From Actinoplanes sp. L3-i22 (GTDB lineage: Bacteria > Actinomycetota > Actinomycetes > Mycobacteriales > Micromonosporaceae): a DNA stretch of 64,000 nt. The notes beneath the pieces were generated by a model that had not been told where the DNA came from, ran no database searches, and saw nothing but the letters and a program-made list of their open reading frames with translations. Numbering within the stretch: position 1 is the stretch's first letter; each line of letters begins with the position of its first letter. The translations under genes were made by a program, and so were the position numbers. The DNA lies in the NCBI RefSeq assembly GCF_019704555.1, contig NZ_AP024745.1:1670001-1734000 (forward strand). Direction: 5' to 3'. Below are positions 26,622-36,089 of the stretch, one piece after another.

Positions 26622-27620
26622 CTACGGCCGCTTCGTGGGGCTGGTCGTGAGCGCCGGGTCCCGGGTGACGATCGGGTCGACGATCTCGTCGATCGCCTTC
26701 AGCAGCCCGTCGTCCAGCTTCACCCCGGACGCCTTGACGTTGTCCCGGACCTGCTCGGGCCGGGACGCGCCGATGATCGCCGCGGAGACGTTCGGGTTGC
26801 TCAGCACCCACGCGATCGCCAGCTGGCCCATGGTCAGCCCGGCCTCGTCGGCGAGCGGCCGCAGCCGGGCGACCGTGTTCAGCACGTCGTCGGTCATCCA
26901 GCGGGCGATGAAGTTGGCGCCGGACTTCTCGTCGGTGGCCCGGGACCCGGCCGGCGGCTGCTCGCCCGCCTTGTACTTGCCGGTCAGCACGCCCTGCGCC
27001 ATCGGCGACCAGACGATCTGACCCAGGCCCAGCTCCTGCGACGCCGGCACCACCTCGGCCTCGATCACCCGCCACAGCATCGAGTACTGCGGCTGGCTGG
27101 ACACCAGGCGGATCTTCAGCTCGTCGGCCAGCGTCTTCGCCGCGCGGATCTGCGCGGCGTCCCACTCGGACACGCCGATGTAGTGCGCCTTGCCCGAGCG
27201 CACCACGTCGGCGAACGCCTCCATGGTCTCCTCGAGCGGGGTGAAGTGGTCGTACCGATGGGCCTGGTAGACGTCGACGTAGTCGGTGCCCAGCCGGCGC
27301 AGCGACCCGTCGATCGAGGTCATGATGTGCTTGCGGGACAGGCCGCTGTCGTTCGCGCCCGGCCCGGTCCGCCAGTAGACCTTGGTGAGCACTTCCAGGC
27401 CGTCGCGGCGCTCGTCCTTCAGCGCCCGGCCCAGCACCTCCTCGGCCCGGGTGCCGGCGTAGACGTCGGCGGTGTCGAACGTGGTGATCCCGGACTCGAG
27501 GGCGGCGCGCACGCAGGCGAGCGCCGCGTCCTCCTCGACCTGGGACCCATGGGTGATCCAGTTGCCGTAGGCGATCTCACTGACCAGCAGGCCGGAACGG
27601 CCGAGATGACGGAACTCCAT
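26622..27620 (-). CDS. Aldo/keto reductase
   Basis: 332 residues. (beta/alpha)8 NADPH-dependent oxidoreductase resembling the voltage-gated-channel beta-subunit/YghZ subgroup. Visible catalytic tetrad pieces: FDTADVYAGTRAEEVLG (Asp, Tyr), VLTKVYW (Lys) and VYQAHRYDHF (His). Cofactor-binding part: WSPMAQGVLTGKYKAG and AIIGASRPEQVRDNV. It begins 21 bases after the stop of the giant WG-repeat gene on the same strand. Physiological substrate not inferable. Confidence 0.93.
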   Translation of the reverse strand: MEFRHLGRSGLLVSEIAYGNWITHGSQVEEDAALACVRAALESGITTFDTADVYAGTRAEEVLGRALKDERRDGLEVLTKVYWRTGPGANDSGLSRKHIMTSIDGSLRRLGTDYVDVYQAHRYDHFTPLEETMEAFADVVRSGKAHYIGVSEWDAAQIRAAKTLADELKIRLVSSQPQYSMLWRVIEAEVVPASQELGLGQIVWSPMAQGVLTGKYKAGEQPPAGSRATDEKSGANFIARWMTDDVLNTVARLRPLADEAGLTMGQLAIAWVLSNPNVSAAIIGASRPEQVRDNVKASGVKLDDGLLKAIDEIVDPIVTRDPALTTSPTKRP

Positions 27621-27641
27621 GCCTCGAACCCTATCGAAACA

Positions 27642-30600
27642 CTAGAGAACCGGTCGCACGTCCGGCAGCAGTCGCCGGACCTCGTCGATCGCCTCCGCGC
27701 GCTCCACGTACCGGGTCTCCACCAGCGGCCGGCCCTGCCGGTCCAGCGCGCCCCAGCGGCCCGCCTCGTCGGCGATCAGGAACGCCGACGGGTGGATCAC
27801 CACGGCCTTGTGCGCCGGCGTGATCACCTGCTGCCCGGTCCGGTCGATCACGCCGAAGCCGGCGCCGCCGTCGACCACCGCGAAGCCCTCGTCGCTGAAG
27901 CCGTCGATCGGCCCGCCGGTGCTCAGCACCGTGGACACCTGCCGCCACTTGGGCTGCACCACGATCCGTCCGTGCCGGTCGATCGCACCCCAGCCGCTGC
28001 GCCGGAAGAAGGCCAGGCCCCGCCGGAACGGCCGGACGTCCTCGAACCCGCCCGGCACGATCAGCCGGTTCTCCCGGTCGATCGCGAACCAGCCGCCCTC
28101 GGCGTCCCGGGTCACCCAGGCCAGCCCCTCGGAGAACCGGTCGGCGGCCAGATAGCCCGAGTCGGCGCCGATCAGCACCTCGCCGCCCGGCCCGATCAGC
28201 TCCCACGCCGGTGACTCCGGGCGCCGCACCCACGCGACCCCCTCGGAGAACGGCTGCGCCTGGGCGTACCGCGGCTCGACGGCCGCCGCGTACCCCCACA
28301 GCCCGGCGCCCTCGTCCGGCAGCAACAACGGCGCGGCCGGCAGGCTCAGCAGCTCCTCGCGGCGACGCGGGTAGGGACCCCAGCCGTCGTCCCCGGACCG
28401 CCGGGAGATCACGTCCAGGGCCAGCTCGATCCGCTCCACCAGCTCCGGATCGCCACCCTGGCACAGGTCCAGGGCCTGCTCGAAGTGGTTCACCGCCTCC
28501 AGGAAACGGCCCTGCTCGTACGCGGACCGCCCGGCCAGCTCCCGGATCTCGGCCCGCAGCCGGGCCGGCAGCTCCGCCGAGTCGGCCCGCGCGTAGAGCC
28601 GGTCGGCCTCGTCGAACTCGCCCCGCCACTGCAGGACGTGCGCGAGCCGTGCCTGCGCCACCGACACGGACCGCGCCTCGCCGGACGCCTCGGCGTGCCG
28701 CAGCGCCTCCCGGCCGTCGGCCAGCGCGTCGTCCAGCTCCCCGAGCACCCGCGAGACGACCGCGCGCAGGCTCAGCAGCCCGGCCCGGACGTTGTCCCGC
28801 TCGGCGAACTCCAGCCGGTCGGTCAGCCGGTCCGCGACGTCCCAGAGCCGCTCCGGCTCGTCGACCTGCTCCCGCAGCGTCGCGGGATCGAACATCCAGG
28901 GGTAGGCCGCCAGGATCTGCTCCGGGTCGGCGCGGCGGCGGTCCGCGGGCGCGCTCTGGTCCCGTCGCTGCCGGATCGGCGCGACGACCTCCTGCGGGTC
29001 AAGGTCCGCGCTTTCCTCGCGCTTTCCCCCGGATTCGCCGGTACGGCCGTAAGTACGTCCCCCAGCAGCCCCTGCAGCCGCGCCGGAGTCCGCACCCCGC
29101 ACCGAGGTCGCGTCGGCGGCGTCCGGAGCCGCGTCGGAGCTCTCAGCCGCCCCGGCGCCCGTCCCAGCAGCACTCCCGGAAACCGGGGTCTCCGCGATCC
29201 CAGCGTCCTCGCGGGCCGGAGTTTCCGTGATCCCGGCGATCTCAGGGGCCGGAGTTTCCGCGTGGGCGTCGGCAGCCGGAGTTTCCCCGCTCGTGCCGGT
29301 ATCGACCGGCGCGGACCCGTTGTCCGTTCCGTCGGCGATCGGCGCATCAACGATGGTCTCGACGACGGCGGACGTCTCGGTCGCGGTGTCGTCGGTGAGC
29401 GCGATGGCCGGCCCGGTCCCGCTGTGGTGGTGCGCAGCGGTCGACCCCGCTAGGGACGTGTCGTGGACGTCCCCGGACGCCGGCCCCGCACCAGCACTCA
29501 CCGACCCGGCCGAGACGCCGCCGTCTCGCTGTTCCGCCACCACGGCACCATCGGCAGCCCCGGCCCCGAAGCCGTCCGCGGCGAGCCGCGGCCACATCGG
29601 AGCCCTCGGCCCGGCCGGTTCCGCACCCTCGACCTCGACGGCCCGGCCACTGACCGGCCCTCCGCTGATCGGCGCAGCACTGACGGGTGCAGCACTGGCA
29701 GGCATGGTGTCGAGAGGCGTGGCACTGACCGGAGCGGCGCCCGCGGGCATGCCACTGACCGGCGCGGCACTGACCGGCATCGCGCTGATCGGTGCGGCGC
29801 TGGCAGGCGCGGCGGCGACGGGCGTGCCACTGACGGGCGCGGCGCTGATCGGCATGGCGCTGATCGGCGCGGCGCTCACGGGCGCGGCGGCGACTGGCAT
29901 GCCACTGACGGGTGTAGCCGCGATTGGCATGCCACTGACCGGCGCGGCGCTGACCGGCATGGCGCTGACCGGTGCGGCGCTCACCGGCATGGCGCTGATC
30001 GGCGCGGCGCTGATCGGCGTAGCGCTGACGGGCATGGCGCTGACGGGCATGGCGCTGACCGGCTGGTTCGTAAGCTCTTCGGCAGCCACCGGCTGATCCG
30101 CGGCCTCGGCTGCAACCGGGGCAGCGCCGATCAGGTCGGATTCGTCCGTCGACGGCTCGGCGGCTGCGACGTGCGCGCCGGCCAGGTGCGCGGCGTGCGG
30201 CTGCTCATGCCGCCCCGGCCGTTCCTCGACCCCGGCCCGCTCGTGCCGCCCATACCCAGCCTGAGCAGCGGCGATCCACTCCGGAATCTCGTTCGTGTAG
30301 GTGTCCTCGGCCCGAGCGTGGCCGTGCTGCGCCACCTCGGAGCCACCGTCCTCCGCAGACGCCTCAGCCGACCCCGCAAGATCAACCGCTGCCTCGCCGG
30401 CCGACTCCACAGCCGAACGTTCCCCGGTGCCGGAGGTCGGAGCGTCCTCCAGCGTGAGGCGCGCCTGGGTGATCTCGACGTCGTTCACGTCAGCGGCGGC
30501 ATGCGCCACCGGCTCAGTGACCAGGTGGGTCAACGTGATCTCGGGCTGGTCCACCGCGGCGCCACGATCCGCCGCGTCAAGGGTCAGACGCGCCTGAGTG

Positions 30601-33326
30601 ATCTCGACATCGCCGGCCCCCGCCCCGAGATCGACAATCTCCTGGGCAGGCGTGGCCTGGGCAGGCGTGGCCTGGGCAGGCGTGGCCTGGGCAGGCGTGG
30701 CCTGGGCAGGCGTGGCCTGGGCAGGCGTGGCAGCGCTCTCGATCGGCGCAGCCAGCGCGGCATCGACGGCGATCTGGTGGACAGACTCGTCCGCGGTACC
30801 GGCCGCCTCGGCAGCAGCCGCCGCAGCCGCTGCGGCGAGAGCCGCGGCCTCCCCGGCGAACCACCCGGCGGGCTTCACCGGTTCCACCTCGACAACCGGC
30901 TCCGGCGCGAGTGGCGACGTATCCGGCACGGGCGTCTCCGCACCGAGCCCACTCATCGACAGCAGCCACCCCAGCCCGCGAGGCTCCTCGGGCTCCGGCA
31001 TGGCAACCGGCTGCGGCGAAGCAGGCCCACCACGGCCCGCCACGAGCGGCACACCCGTCGGCGGCGTGCCCTCCGCGGCGAACGGCACACCGGTGGTCGG
31101 CGCGCTCGCCTCCACAGCCGGTATCCCGACGCCCTGCGCCCCCGCGACCGGCCCGCCCGAGCTCGGGCCACCTGTCGCCGACGCACCCGCAGCAGACCCG
31201 CCCGCGCTCGGCCCGCCCGCAGCAGGCCCGCCCGTAACGGGGCTGCCCGCGCTCGGCCTGCCCGCACTCGGGCCGCCCGGAACGGAGCCGCCCGGGGCCG
31301 GGGAGCCCGCAACGGGGCCACCCGGAGCCGAGATTCCGCCGCCCGGGGCGAAGTTTCCGCCGGTCCCTGGCGCGGACGGCACACCGGCCCCCGGCATGTT
31401 CGGTCCGGCCCGGCGCGGGTCGATCGCCTGCGTGTGATCCTGCGGCGGGACCTGCACCCCACCGTGCCGCGGCTGAGCCGGACCGGGCGAGCCCAGGTCC
31501 ACCCGCCGCATGTCCACCGCCTGAGTGCGCTCCTCCGGCAGGTAGGGCCGATCCGTTCCCGGCCCGTGCGTACCGGCCGCCCCGAGATCCGCCCGACGCG
31601 GATCGAACGGCCGGGTCGGCTCGTCCCCACCGGCTGGCGGCTGGTCCACCGGCCGGGCCAGCCCGGACTGCACCTGATGCCCGGCCCGCCGCGGATCCAA
31701 CGGCCGGGTCCGCTCCTCGTACTCGTCCGTGAAGTTCGCCCCGCCCTGCGGCCCCATCTGGCGGAACTCGTCGGCCCGCCGCTCAGACATCTGCCCGGCG
31801 ATCCCGGACACCGGAGCGACGCCGGGCACCGGCCCAGCCATCCCGGACACGGGCGCGACACCAGGCGCCGCGAGACCGGACACCGGCGCGGAAATCCCAG
31901 AAACCGGAGCCGAAGCAATCCCGGAGACCGGCGCGGAAGCCATGCCGGAAACCGGAGCCGAGGCGATCCCGGAAACCGGAGCCGAGGCAATCCCGGAGAC
32001 CGGGGCCGAAGCCATGCCGGAGACCGGAGCTGACGCCATGCCGGAGACCGGGGCGGAAGCCATGCCGGAGACCGGAGCTGACGCCATGCCGGAGACCGGA
32101 GCCGAAGCACCCTGACCAGGCACCAAAGGAGCCTGCCCGGGGTGACCCTGCCCAGGCCGGACCGGCCCACCCGGATACATCGCCGCGGGAGCAACCGTCG
32201 GCTGCGGCGGCGTCATCCGAGTCGGCTGAGCCGCCGGCCGCGCCGGCGCCGGACTGTTCCGATCCTGCGGAACCGGCCGAAGATCAAACGGCGAGTCAGG
32301 ACTACGCCCCGCCCGATTCGGGAACGCCTCCGAGGGAGCCGGCCGCGCACTCCCATAGGTCGGCCCACCAGGCGAAACCGGCCGAGGCCCAGCCCCGGGC
32401 CCAAAGCCCGGCCGAACCTGTGGCCCCTGCTGCTGCGGCCCACCATGCTGAGGCGCACCCTGCTGCGGCCCCCCGTGCTGAGGAGCGCCCTGAGGCCCAC
32501 CCTGCTGCGGCCCGCCGTGCTGGGGAGCGCCCTGAGGCCCGCCCTGCTGCGGCCCGCCACGCTGGGGAAGGGGCCCACCCTGCTGAGGCGGACGCTGCTG
32601 CTCATGCTGCGGCGAAAACCCACCGAACCGCTGCTGCTGCTGTCCCGCAGCCGGATTCTGCCCAGGCGGAACACCAGGCCCCTGCTGCCCAGGCGGAACA
32701 CCGGGACCCTGCGGCCCACCAGGGCCTTGCGGTCCACCGGGAACCTGAGCCCCACCCCGAGCCCCAGGCTGCTGCCCAGGCCCAAAACCACGCTGCCCAG
32801 CCGGCGAAACCGGCCGAGGCCCGCCCCCGTCCCGATTCCAGGGCTGCTGAGGCTGCTGCGGCTGCTGCGGCGCCCGCCCACCCCAGGACCCCTGCTCCGG
32901 CCCCCGAGCCGGCGAAACCGGCGCCGCCCCGGACGTCCGCCCAGGGTTGACCGGCACGGACGGAGCCGCCCCACGCCCGTAAACCGGCGCCTGCCGCTGC
33001 TGCTCCCCGTACGGCCGATTCCACGAGGGGTCGTTCTGGGAGTCCCGCGGCTCGCGCTGCGGCCCCCCGTACCTCTGCGGATCTTCTGCCGGAACCCGGC
33101 CGAAACCTTGCGCCGCGCCGCCTTCCGGCACCGAGCTCACCGGCGCGGTCCCGGACGACTGCCCGCGGGACGCCTCGTAGACCGGGGTGTGCACGGCCTT
33201 CCGGCGCCCGGGGTCGCCGGGATAGCGCTGACCGGGCAGCGGCTCCCATTCCCAGGTGACCTCGTACACCCACGCCGGCTCGTCGTCCCAGCCTTCTCCG
33301 CCCGGGCGGGAGCTCCAACCGTTCAT
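27642..33326 (-). CDS. Giant disordered protein with TPR-like and WG-repeat C-terminus
   Basis: 1,894 residues from the ATG at 33326 (a TTG at 33353 is the alternative). A short aromatic N-terminal region (YEVTWEWEPLPGQRY) is followed by ~1,400 residues of Pro/Gly/Gln/Ala low complexity holding repeat blocks: APVSGMA/IA units, six exact ATPAQ units, and ~30 xPVSA/xPISA units. Residues ~1475-1640 are helical TPR-like repeats (LGELDDALADGREAL, GRFLEAVNHFEQALDL) and ~1650-1894 are WG repeats (WELIGPGGEVLIG, WGAIDRHGRIVVQ, WGALDRQGRPLVE). No signal peptide or membrane helix. Function unknown; the architecture suggests a scaffold. The same xPVSA motif occurs in the membrane protein at 1.6-3.0 kb. 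Confidence 0.88.
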   Translation of the reverse strand: MNGWSSRPGGEGWDDEPAWVYEVTWEWEPLPGQRYPGDPGRRKAVHTPVYEASRGQSSGTAPVSSVPEGGAAQGFGRVPAEDPQRYGGPQREPRDSQNDPSWNRPYGEQQRQAPVYGRGAAPSVPVNPGRTSGAAPVSPARGPEQGSWGGRAPQQPQQPQQPWNRDGGGPRPVSPAGQRGFGPGQQPGARGGAQVPGGPQGPGGPQGPGVPPGQQGPGVPPGQNPAAGQQQQRFGGFSPQHEQQRPPQQGGPLPQRGGPQQGGPQGAPQHGGPQQGGPQGAPQHGGPQQGAPQHGGPQQQGPQVRPGFGPGAGPRPVSPGGPTYGSARPAPSEAFPNRAGRSPDSPFDLRPVPQDRNSPAPARPAAQPTRMTPPQPTVAPAAMYPGGPVRPGQGHPGQAPLVPGQGASAPVSGMASAPVSGMASAPVSGMASAPVSGMASAPVSGIASAPVSGIASAPVSGMASAPVSGIASAPVSGISAPVSGLAAPGVAPVSGMAGPVPGVAPVSGIAGQMSERRADEFRQMGPQGGANFTDEYEERTRPLDPRRAGHQVQSGLARPVDQPPAGGDEPTRPFDPRRADLGAAGTHGPGTDRPYLPEERTQAVDMRRVDLGSPGPAQPRHGGVQVPPQDHTQAIDPRRAGPNMPGAGVPSAPGTGGNFAPGGGISAPGGPVAGSPAPGGSVPGGPSAGRPSAGSPVTGGPAAGGPSAGGSAAGASATGGPSSGGPVAGAQGVGIPAVEASAPTTGVPFAAEGTPPTGVPLVAGRGGPASPQPVAMPEPEEPRGLGWLLSMSGLGAETPVPDTSPLAPEPVVEVEPVKPAGWFAGEAAALAAAAAAAAAEAAGTADESVHQIAVDAALAAPIESAATPAQATPAQATPAQATPAQATPAQATPAQEIVDLGAGAGDVEITQARLTLDAADRGAAVDQPEITLTHLVTEPVAHAAADVNDVEITQARLTLEDAPTSGTGERSAVESAGEAAVDLAGSAEASAEDGGSEVAQHGHARAEDTYTNEIPEWIAAAQAGYGRHERAGVEERPGRHEQPHAAHLAGAHVAAAEPSTDESDLIGAAPVAAEAADQPVAAEELTNQPVSAMPVSAMPVSATPISAAPISAMPVSAAPVSAMPVSAAPVSGMPIAATPVSGMPVAAAPVSAAPISAMPISAAPVSGTPVAAAPASAAPISAMPVSAAPVSGMPAGAAPVSATPLDTMPASAAPVSAAPISGGPVSGRAVEVEGAEPAGPRAPMWPRLAADGFGAGAADGAVVAEQRDGGVSAGSVSAGAGPASGDVHDTSLAGSTAAHHHSGTGPAIALTDDTATETSAVVETIVDAPIADGTDNGSAPVDTGTSGETPAADAHAETPAPEIAGITETPAREDAGIAETPVSGSAAGTGAGAAESSDAAPDAADATSVRGADSGAAAGAAGGRTYGRTGESGGKREESADLDPQEVVAPIRQRRDQSAPADRRRADPEQILAAYPWMFDPATLREQVDEPERLWDVADRLTDRLEFAERDNVRAGLLSLRAVVSRVLGELDDALADGREALRHAEASGEARSVSVAQARLAHVLQWRGEFDEADRLYARADSAELPARLRAEIRELAGRSAYEQGRFLEAVNHFEQALDLCQGGDPELVERIELALDVISRRSGDDGWGPYPRRREELLSLPAAPLLLPDEGAGLWGYAAAVEPRYAQAQPFSEGVAWVRRPESPAWELIGPGGEVLIGADSGYLAADRFSEGLAWVTRDAEGGWFAIDRENRLIVPGGFEDVRPFRRGLAFFRRSGWGAIDRHGRIVVQPKWRQVSTVLSTGGPIDGFSDEGFAVVDGGAGFGVIDRTGQQVITPAHKAVVIHPSAFLIADEAGRWGALDRQGRPLVETRYVERAEAIDEVRRLLPDVRPVL
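30642..30731. repeat. Six exact 15-bp tandem repeats inside the WG-repeat gene
   Basis: CTGGGCAGGCGTGGC is repeated six times without a mismatch, encoding ATPAQ on the minus strand. Perfect nucleotide identity, unlike the degenerate PVSA blocks nearby, points to recent slippage or expansion. The repeat count should vary between strains. Confidence 0.9.
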
Positions 33327-33479
33327 CGGGCGATCCGGCCCGGCGATTGGCAACGCTCCGTCACGGCGAACTCCAGGGTGTCAAAAAATGCAGCCGTGGC
33401 CGGCCGGGGACCCGGGTAGAGTCGCCCGGCTCCACTGCAGGTGGTGGAAATGCGGGTTTGTGGAAAGGAGACTAGCGGC

Positions 33480-34340
33480 GTGGCCGCGAAGGACGCCAGC
33501 GTGCTCACGATCTCTCCGAACGGTCCGTTACGAGGCTCGGTTACTACTTTCGGTGCACTGATCCGGTCGGGTTTCCGGCGGTACACCACCTATCGTCAGG
33601 CCACCATAGCCGGAACGTTCACCAACATAGTCTTCGGCTACCTGCGCTGCTACGTGCTGCTGGCGGTGGCTTCGAGCACACTCGGCGGCCGCCCCGCGGG
33701 GTACGACACGCAGCAGCTCGCCACGTACGTCTGGTTGGGGCAAGGTTTACTCAGCGTAGTCATGCTGTGGGGCTGGGCGGAGCTCGCCGAACGCATCCGC
33801 ACTGGCGACGTCGCCGCCGATCTGTTACGTCCGGTGCCCCCGCTGACCGCCTACCTGGCCGCTGACCTGGGCCGGGCCGGCCACGCGATGCTGACCAGGT
33901 TCGTCGCGCCGGTGGTGGTCGGCGCCCTGTGCTTCCCCCTGCGGGTGCCGACGCGCTGGCAGACGGTCCCGTTGTTCCTGGTGTCGGTGCTGCTCGCGGT
34001 GGTGGTCAGTTTCGGCTGCCGGTTCCTGGTGAACGCGACCGCGTACTGGCTGCACGACGCCCGCGGCCCGATCCTGATGTGGGTGCTGGGCGCCGGGGTG
34101 CTGGGTGGCCTCTACTTCCCGTTGCGGCTCTTGCCGCACTGGGCGGCGCTCACGTTGTGGCTGGCCACGCCGTTGCCGAGCATTCTGCAGACGCCGCTGG
34201 ACGTGGCCGCCGAGCGGGACGGCCCGGGCCTGCAGGTGGGTCTGGTCGTCCTCCAGGCGGGCTGGGCGGTCGTGCTTCTGACACTGGCCTGGCTGGTGCA
34301 GCGGCGGGCCGAGCGCCGCCTGGTGGTGCAGGGTGGGTGA
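33480..34340 (+). CDS. ABC-2 type exporter permease, subunit 1
   Basis: 286 residues with six predicted membrane segments (for example LLAVASSTLGG, FVAPVVVGALCFPL, MWVLGAGVLGGLYFPL). Resembles the ABC-2 family of unusual permeases that come in pairs with a NatA/CcmA-like ATPase. The GTG at 33480 has AAGGAG nine bases upstream. Overlaps the next permease by eight bases. Substrate unknown; such systems may export lipids, antibiotics or sugars. Confidence 0.87.
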   Translation: MAAKDASVLTISPNGPLRGSVTTFGALIRSGFRRYTTYRQATIAGTFTNIVFGYLRCYVLLAVASSTLGGRPAGYDTQQLATYVWLGQGLLSVVMLWGWAELAERIRTGDVAADLLRPVPPLTAYLAADLGRAGHAMLTRFVAPVVVGALCFPLRVPTRWQTVPLFLVSVLLAVVVSFGCRFLVNATAYWLHDARGPILMWVLGAGVLGGLYFPLRLLPHWAALTLWLATPLPSILQTPLDVAAERDGPGLQVGLVVLQAGWAVVLLTLAWLVQRRAERRLVVQGG

Positions 34341-35133
34341 GCTCCGGGCCTACGCGGCGCTGGCCGCCGCCCAGGCGCGATCGGTCTACTCCTATCGCAC
34401 GTCGTTCCTGATCGAGTTGTTCGGCAATGTCGGCGCCACCGTCTTCGACGTGCTCACGCTGCTGGTGCTGTTCCGCGCCACCGACCGGATCGGCGGCTTC
34501 GACCTGCCCGAGGCGTTGCTGATGACCAGCATCACGACGTCCGGGTTCGCGCTCGCCGACTTCGCGGTCGGCAACGTCGATCACCTCAAGACGTATGTGC
34601 GGTCCGGCACCCTGGACGCGGTGCTGGTCCGCCCGCTCGGCACGTTGCCCCAGTTGCTGTTGATGGACCTGCCGATCCGCAAGCTGCTGCGGGTGGTGTT
34701 CGGCTTCGGCGTGCTGGTCGTGGCGCTCGGCATGAACGACATCCACTGGACACCGGCCCGAGTGTTGTTGGTCACCCTGTCGCCGCTGTGCTGTGCGGTG
34801 TTCATGGGCTCGATCTTCGTGATCAGTGCGAGTCTCGCGTTCTGGTGGGTCGAGTCCGGCGAGATCGGCAGCGCGTTCACCTATGGCGGGCGGGATTTCG
34901 CGTCGTACCCGATCACGGTCTACGGGCCGGCGTTCCGCGCGCTGTTCGCGTACGCCCTCGGGTTTGCCTTCATCGGTTATCAGCCGGCGCTGACCCTGCT
35001 GGGCCGCGCCGATCCGCTCGGCCTGCCGGCCTGGTCCGGTTTCGCCGCACCCCTGGTCGCGGCGGTCGCCGTGGGCGTCGCCGCGACCGTCTGGCACGTC
35101 GGAATCCGGCAGTACAGGAGCACAGGCTCATGA
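34333..35133 (+). CDS. ABC-2 type exporter permease, subunit 2
   Basis: 266 residues, six membrane segments. The cytoplasmic stretch VDHLKTYVRSGTLDAVLVRPLG matches the first subunit's IRTGDVAADLLRPVP, the likely ATPase-contact helix shared by both permeases. Starts at GTG within the end of subunit 1, and its stop overlaps the ATPase start as ATGA. The pair probably forms a heterodimeric channel. Confidence 0.88.
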   Translation: MGELRAYAALAAAQARSVYSYRTSFLIELFGNVGATVFDVLTLLVLFRATDRIGGFDLPEALLMTSITTSGFALADFAVGNVDHLKTYVRSGTLDAVLVRPLGTLPQLLLMDLPIRKLLRVVFGFGVLVVALGMNDIHWTPARVLLVTLSPLCCAVFMGSIFVISASLAFWWVESGEIGSAFTYGGRDFASYPITVYGPAFRALFAYALGFAFIGYQPALTLLGRADPLGLPAWSGFAAPLVAAVAVGVAATVWHVGIRQYRSTGS

Positions 35134-36089
35134 TCAAAACCAAAGACCTGCAAAAATCCTTCGACGTACGGGTGAAGAGCGGCCGTTTCCGCCGGGAGAA
35201 ACGCGTCGTCGAGGCGGTCGCCGGAGTCTCGCTGGAGATCGCCGCGGGGGAGATGGTCGGCTACATCGGCCCGAACGGCGCCGGCAAGTCGACCACCCTG
35301 AAGATGCTGACCGGCGTGCTCACCCCGTCCGGTGGCGAGGTCGAGGTGTGCGGCCTGCGTCCGGTCCCGCAGCGCACCAGGCTGGCGCTGAGCATCGGCG
35401 TGGTCTTCGGTCAGCGCTCGCAGCTCTGGTGGGATCTGCCGCTGCACGAGTCGTTCGCCCTGCTCCGGCACATCTACCGGGTCCCGGCCGCGGAGCACCG
35501 CGACCGGCTGCGCCGCTGCCGCGACCTGCTCGACCTGGACGACTTCCTGGACACCCCGGTCCGGCAGCTGTCGCTGGGGCAGCGGATGCGCGGCGAGCTG
35601 ACCGCGGCGCTGCTGCACGGCCCGCGGGTGCTGTTCCTGGACGAGCCGACGATCGGCCTCGACGTGGTCAGCAAGCAGGCGGTCCGCTCGTTCCTGGCCG
35701 AGCTCGGCGCGACCGGCGCCGTCACGCTCGTGCTGACCACCCACGATCTGGCCGACATCGAGCGGCTCTGCGAGCGCCTGGTGGTGATCGACCACGGGCG
35801 GGTGGTGCACGACGGGACGATCGACGCGCTGCACCTCCGCTACGGCTCCCGGCGCAGCCTGGTCGCCGACCTGTCGGCGCCGCTCCCGGACGGGTTCGAG
35901 CTGGCCGGCGCGACCCTGGTCGGCGTCGAGGCGGACCGGCACCGGGTGACCTTCGCCCTGGACGGCCTGACCGCCGGGGCGGCCGTCGCCGAGCTGGTCG
36001 CGGCGGTCTCGATCCGTGACCTGTCGGTCGTCGAGCCGGACATCGAGGACGTGGTGGCCAAGCTCTACGCGGCTACCGATGCTCCATGA
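35130..36089 (+). CDS. ABC exporter ATP-binding protein
   Basis: 319 residues. Walker A GPNGAGKS at 47-54, signature LSLGQ at 147-151 (so LSLGQR rather than LSGGQ), Walker B VLFLDEP at 167-173 and switch His in TTHDLADIE. An ~80-residue C-terminal extension follows the nucleotide-binding domain, as in NatA-like importers/exporters of this group. It ends tail-to-tail with, and overlaps by 17 bases, the XRE-cupin regulator gene. Third member of the exporter operon. Confidence 0.94.
   Translation: MIKTKDLQKSFDVRVKSGRFRREKRVVEAVAGVSLEIAAGEMVGYIGPNGAGKSTTLKMLTGVLTPSGGEVEVCGLRPVPQRTRLALSIGVVFGQRSQLWWDLPLHESFALLRHIYRVPAAEHRDRLRRCRDLLDLDDFLDTPVRQLSLGQRMRGELTAALLHGPRVLFLDEPTIGLDVVSKQAVRSFLAELGATGAVTLVLTTHDLADIERLCERLVVIDHGRVVHDGTIDALHLRYGSRRSLVADLSAPLPDGFELAGATLVGVEADRHRVTFALDGLTAGAAVAELVAAVSIRDLSVVEPDIEDVVAKLYAATDAP

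Noticed and set aside
29463..32033. 856-residue plus-strand frame inside the WG-repeat gene
   Set aside because: Mirror of the repeat-rich minus-strand gene; no recognisable domain.
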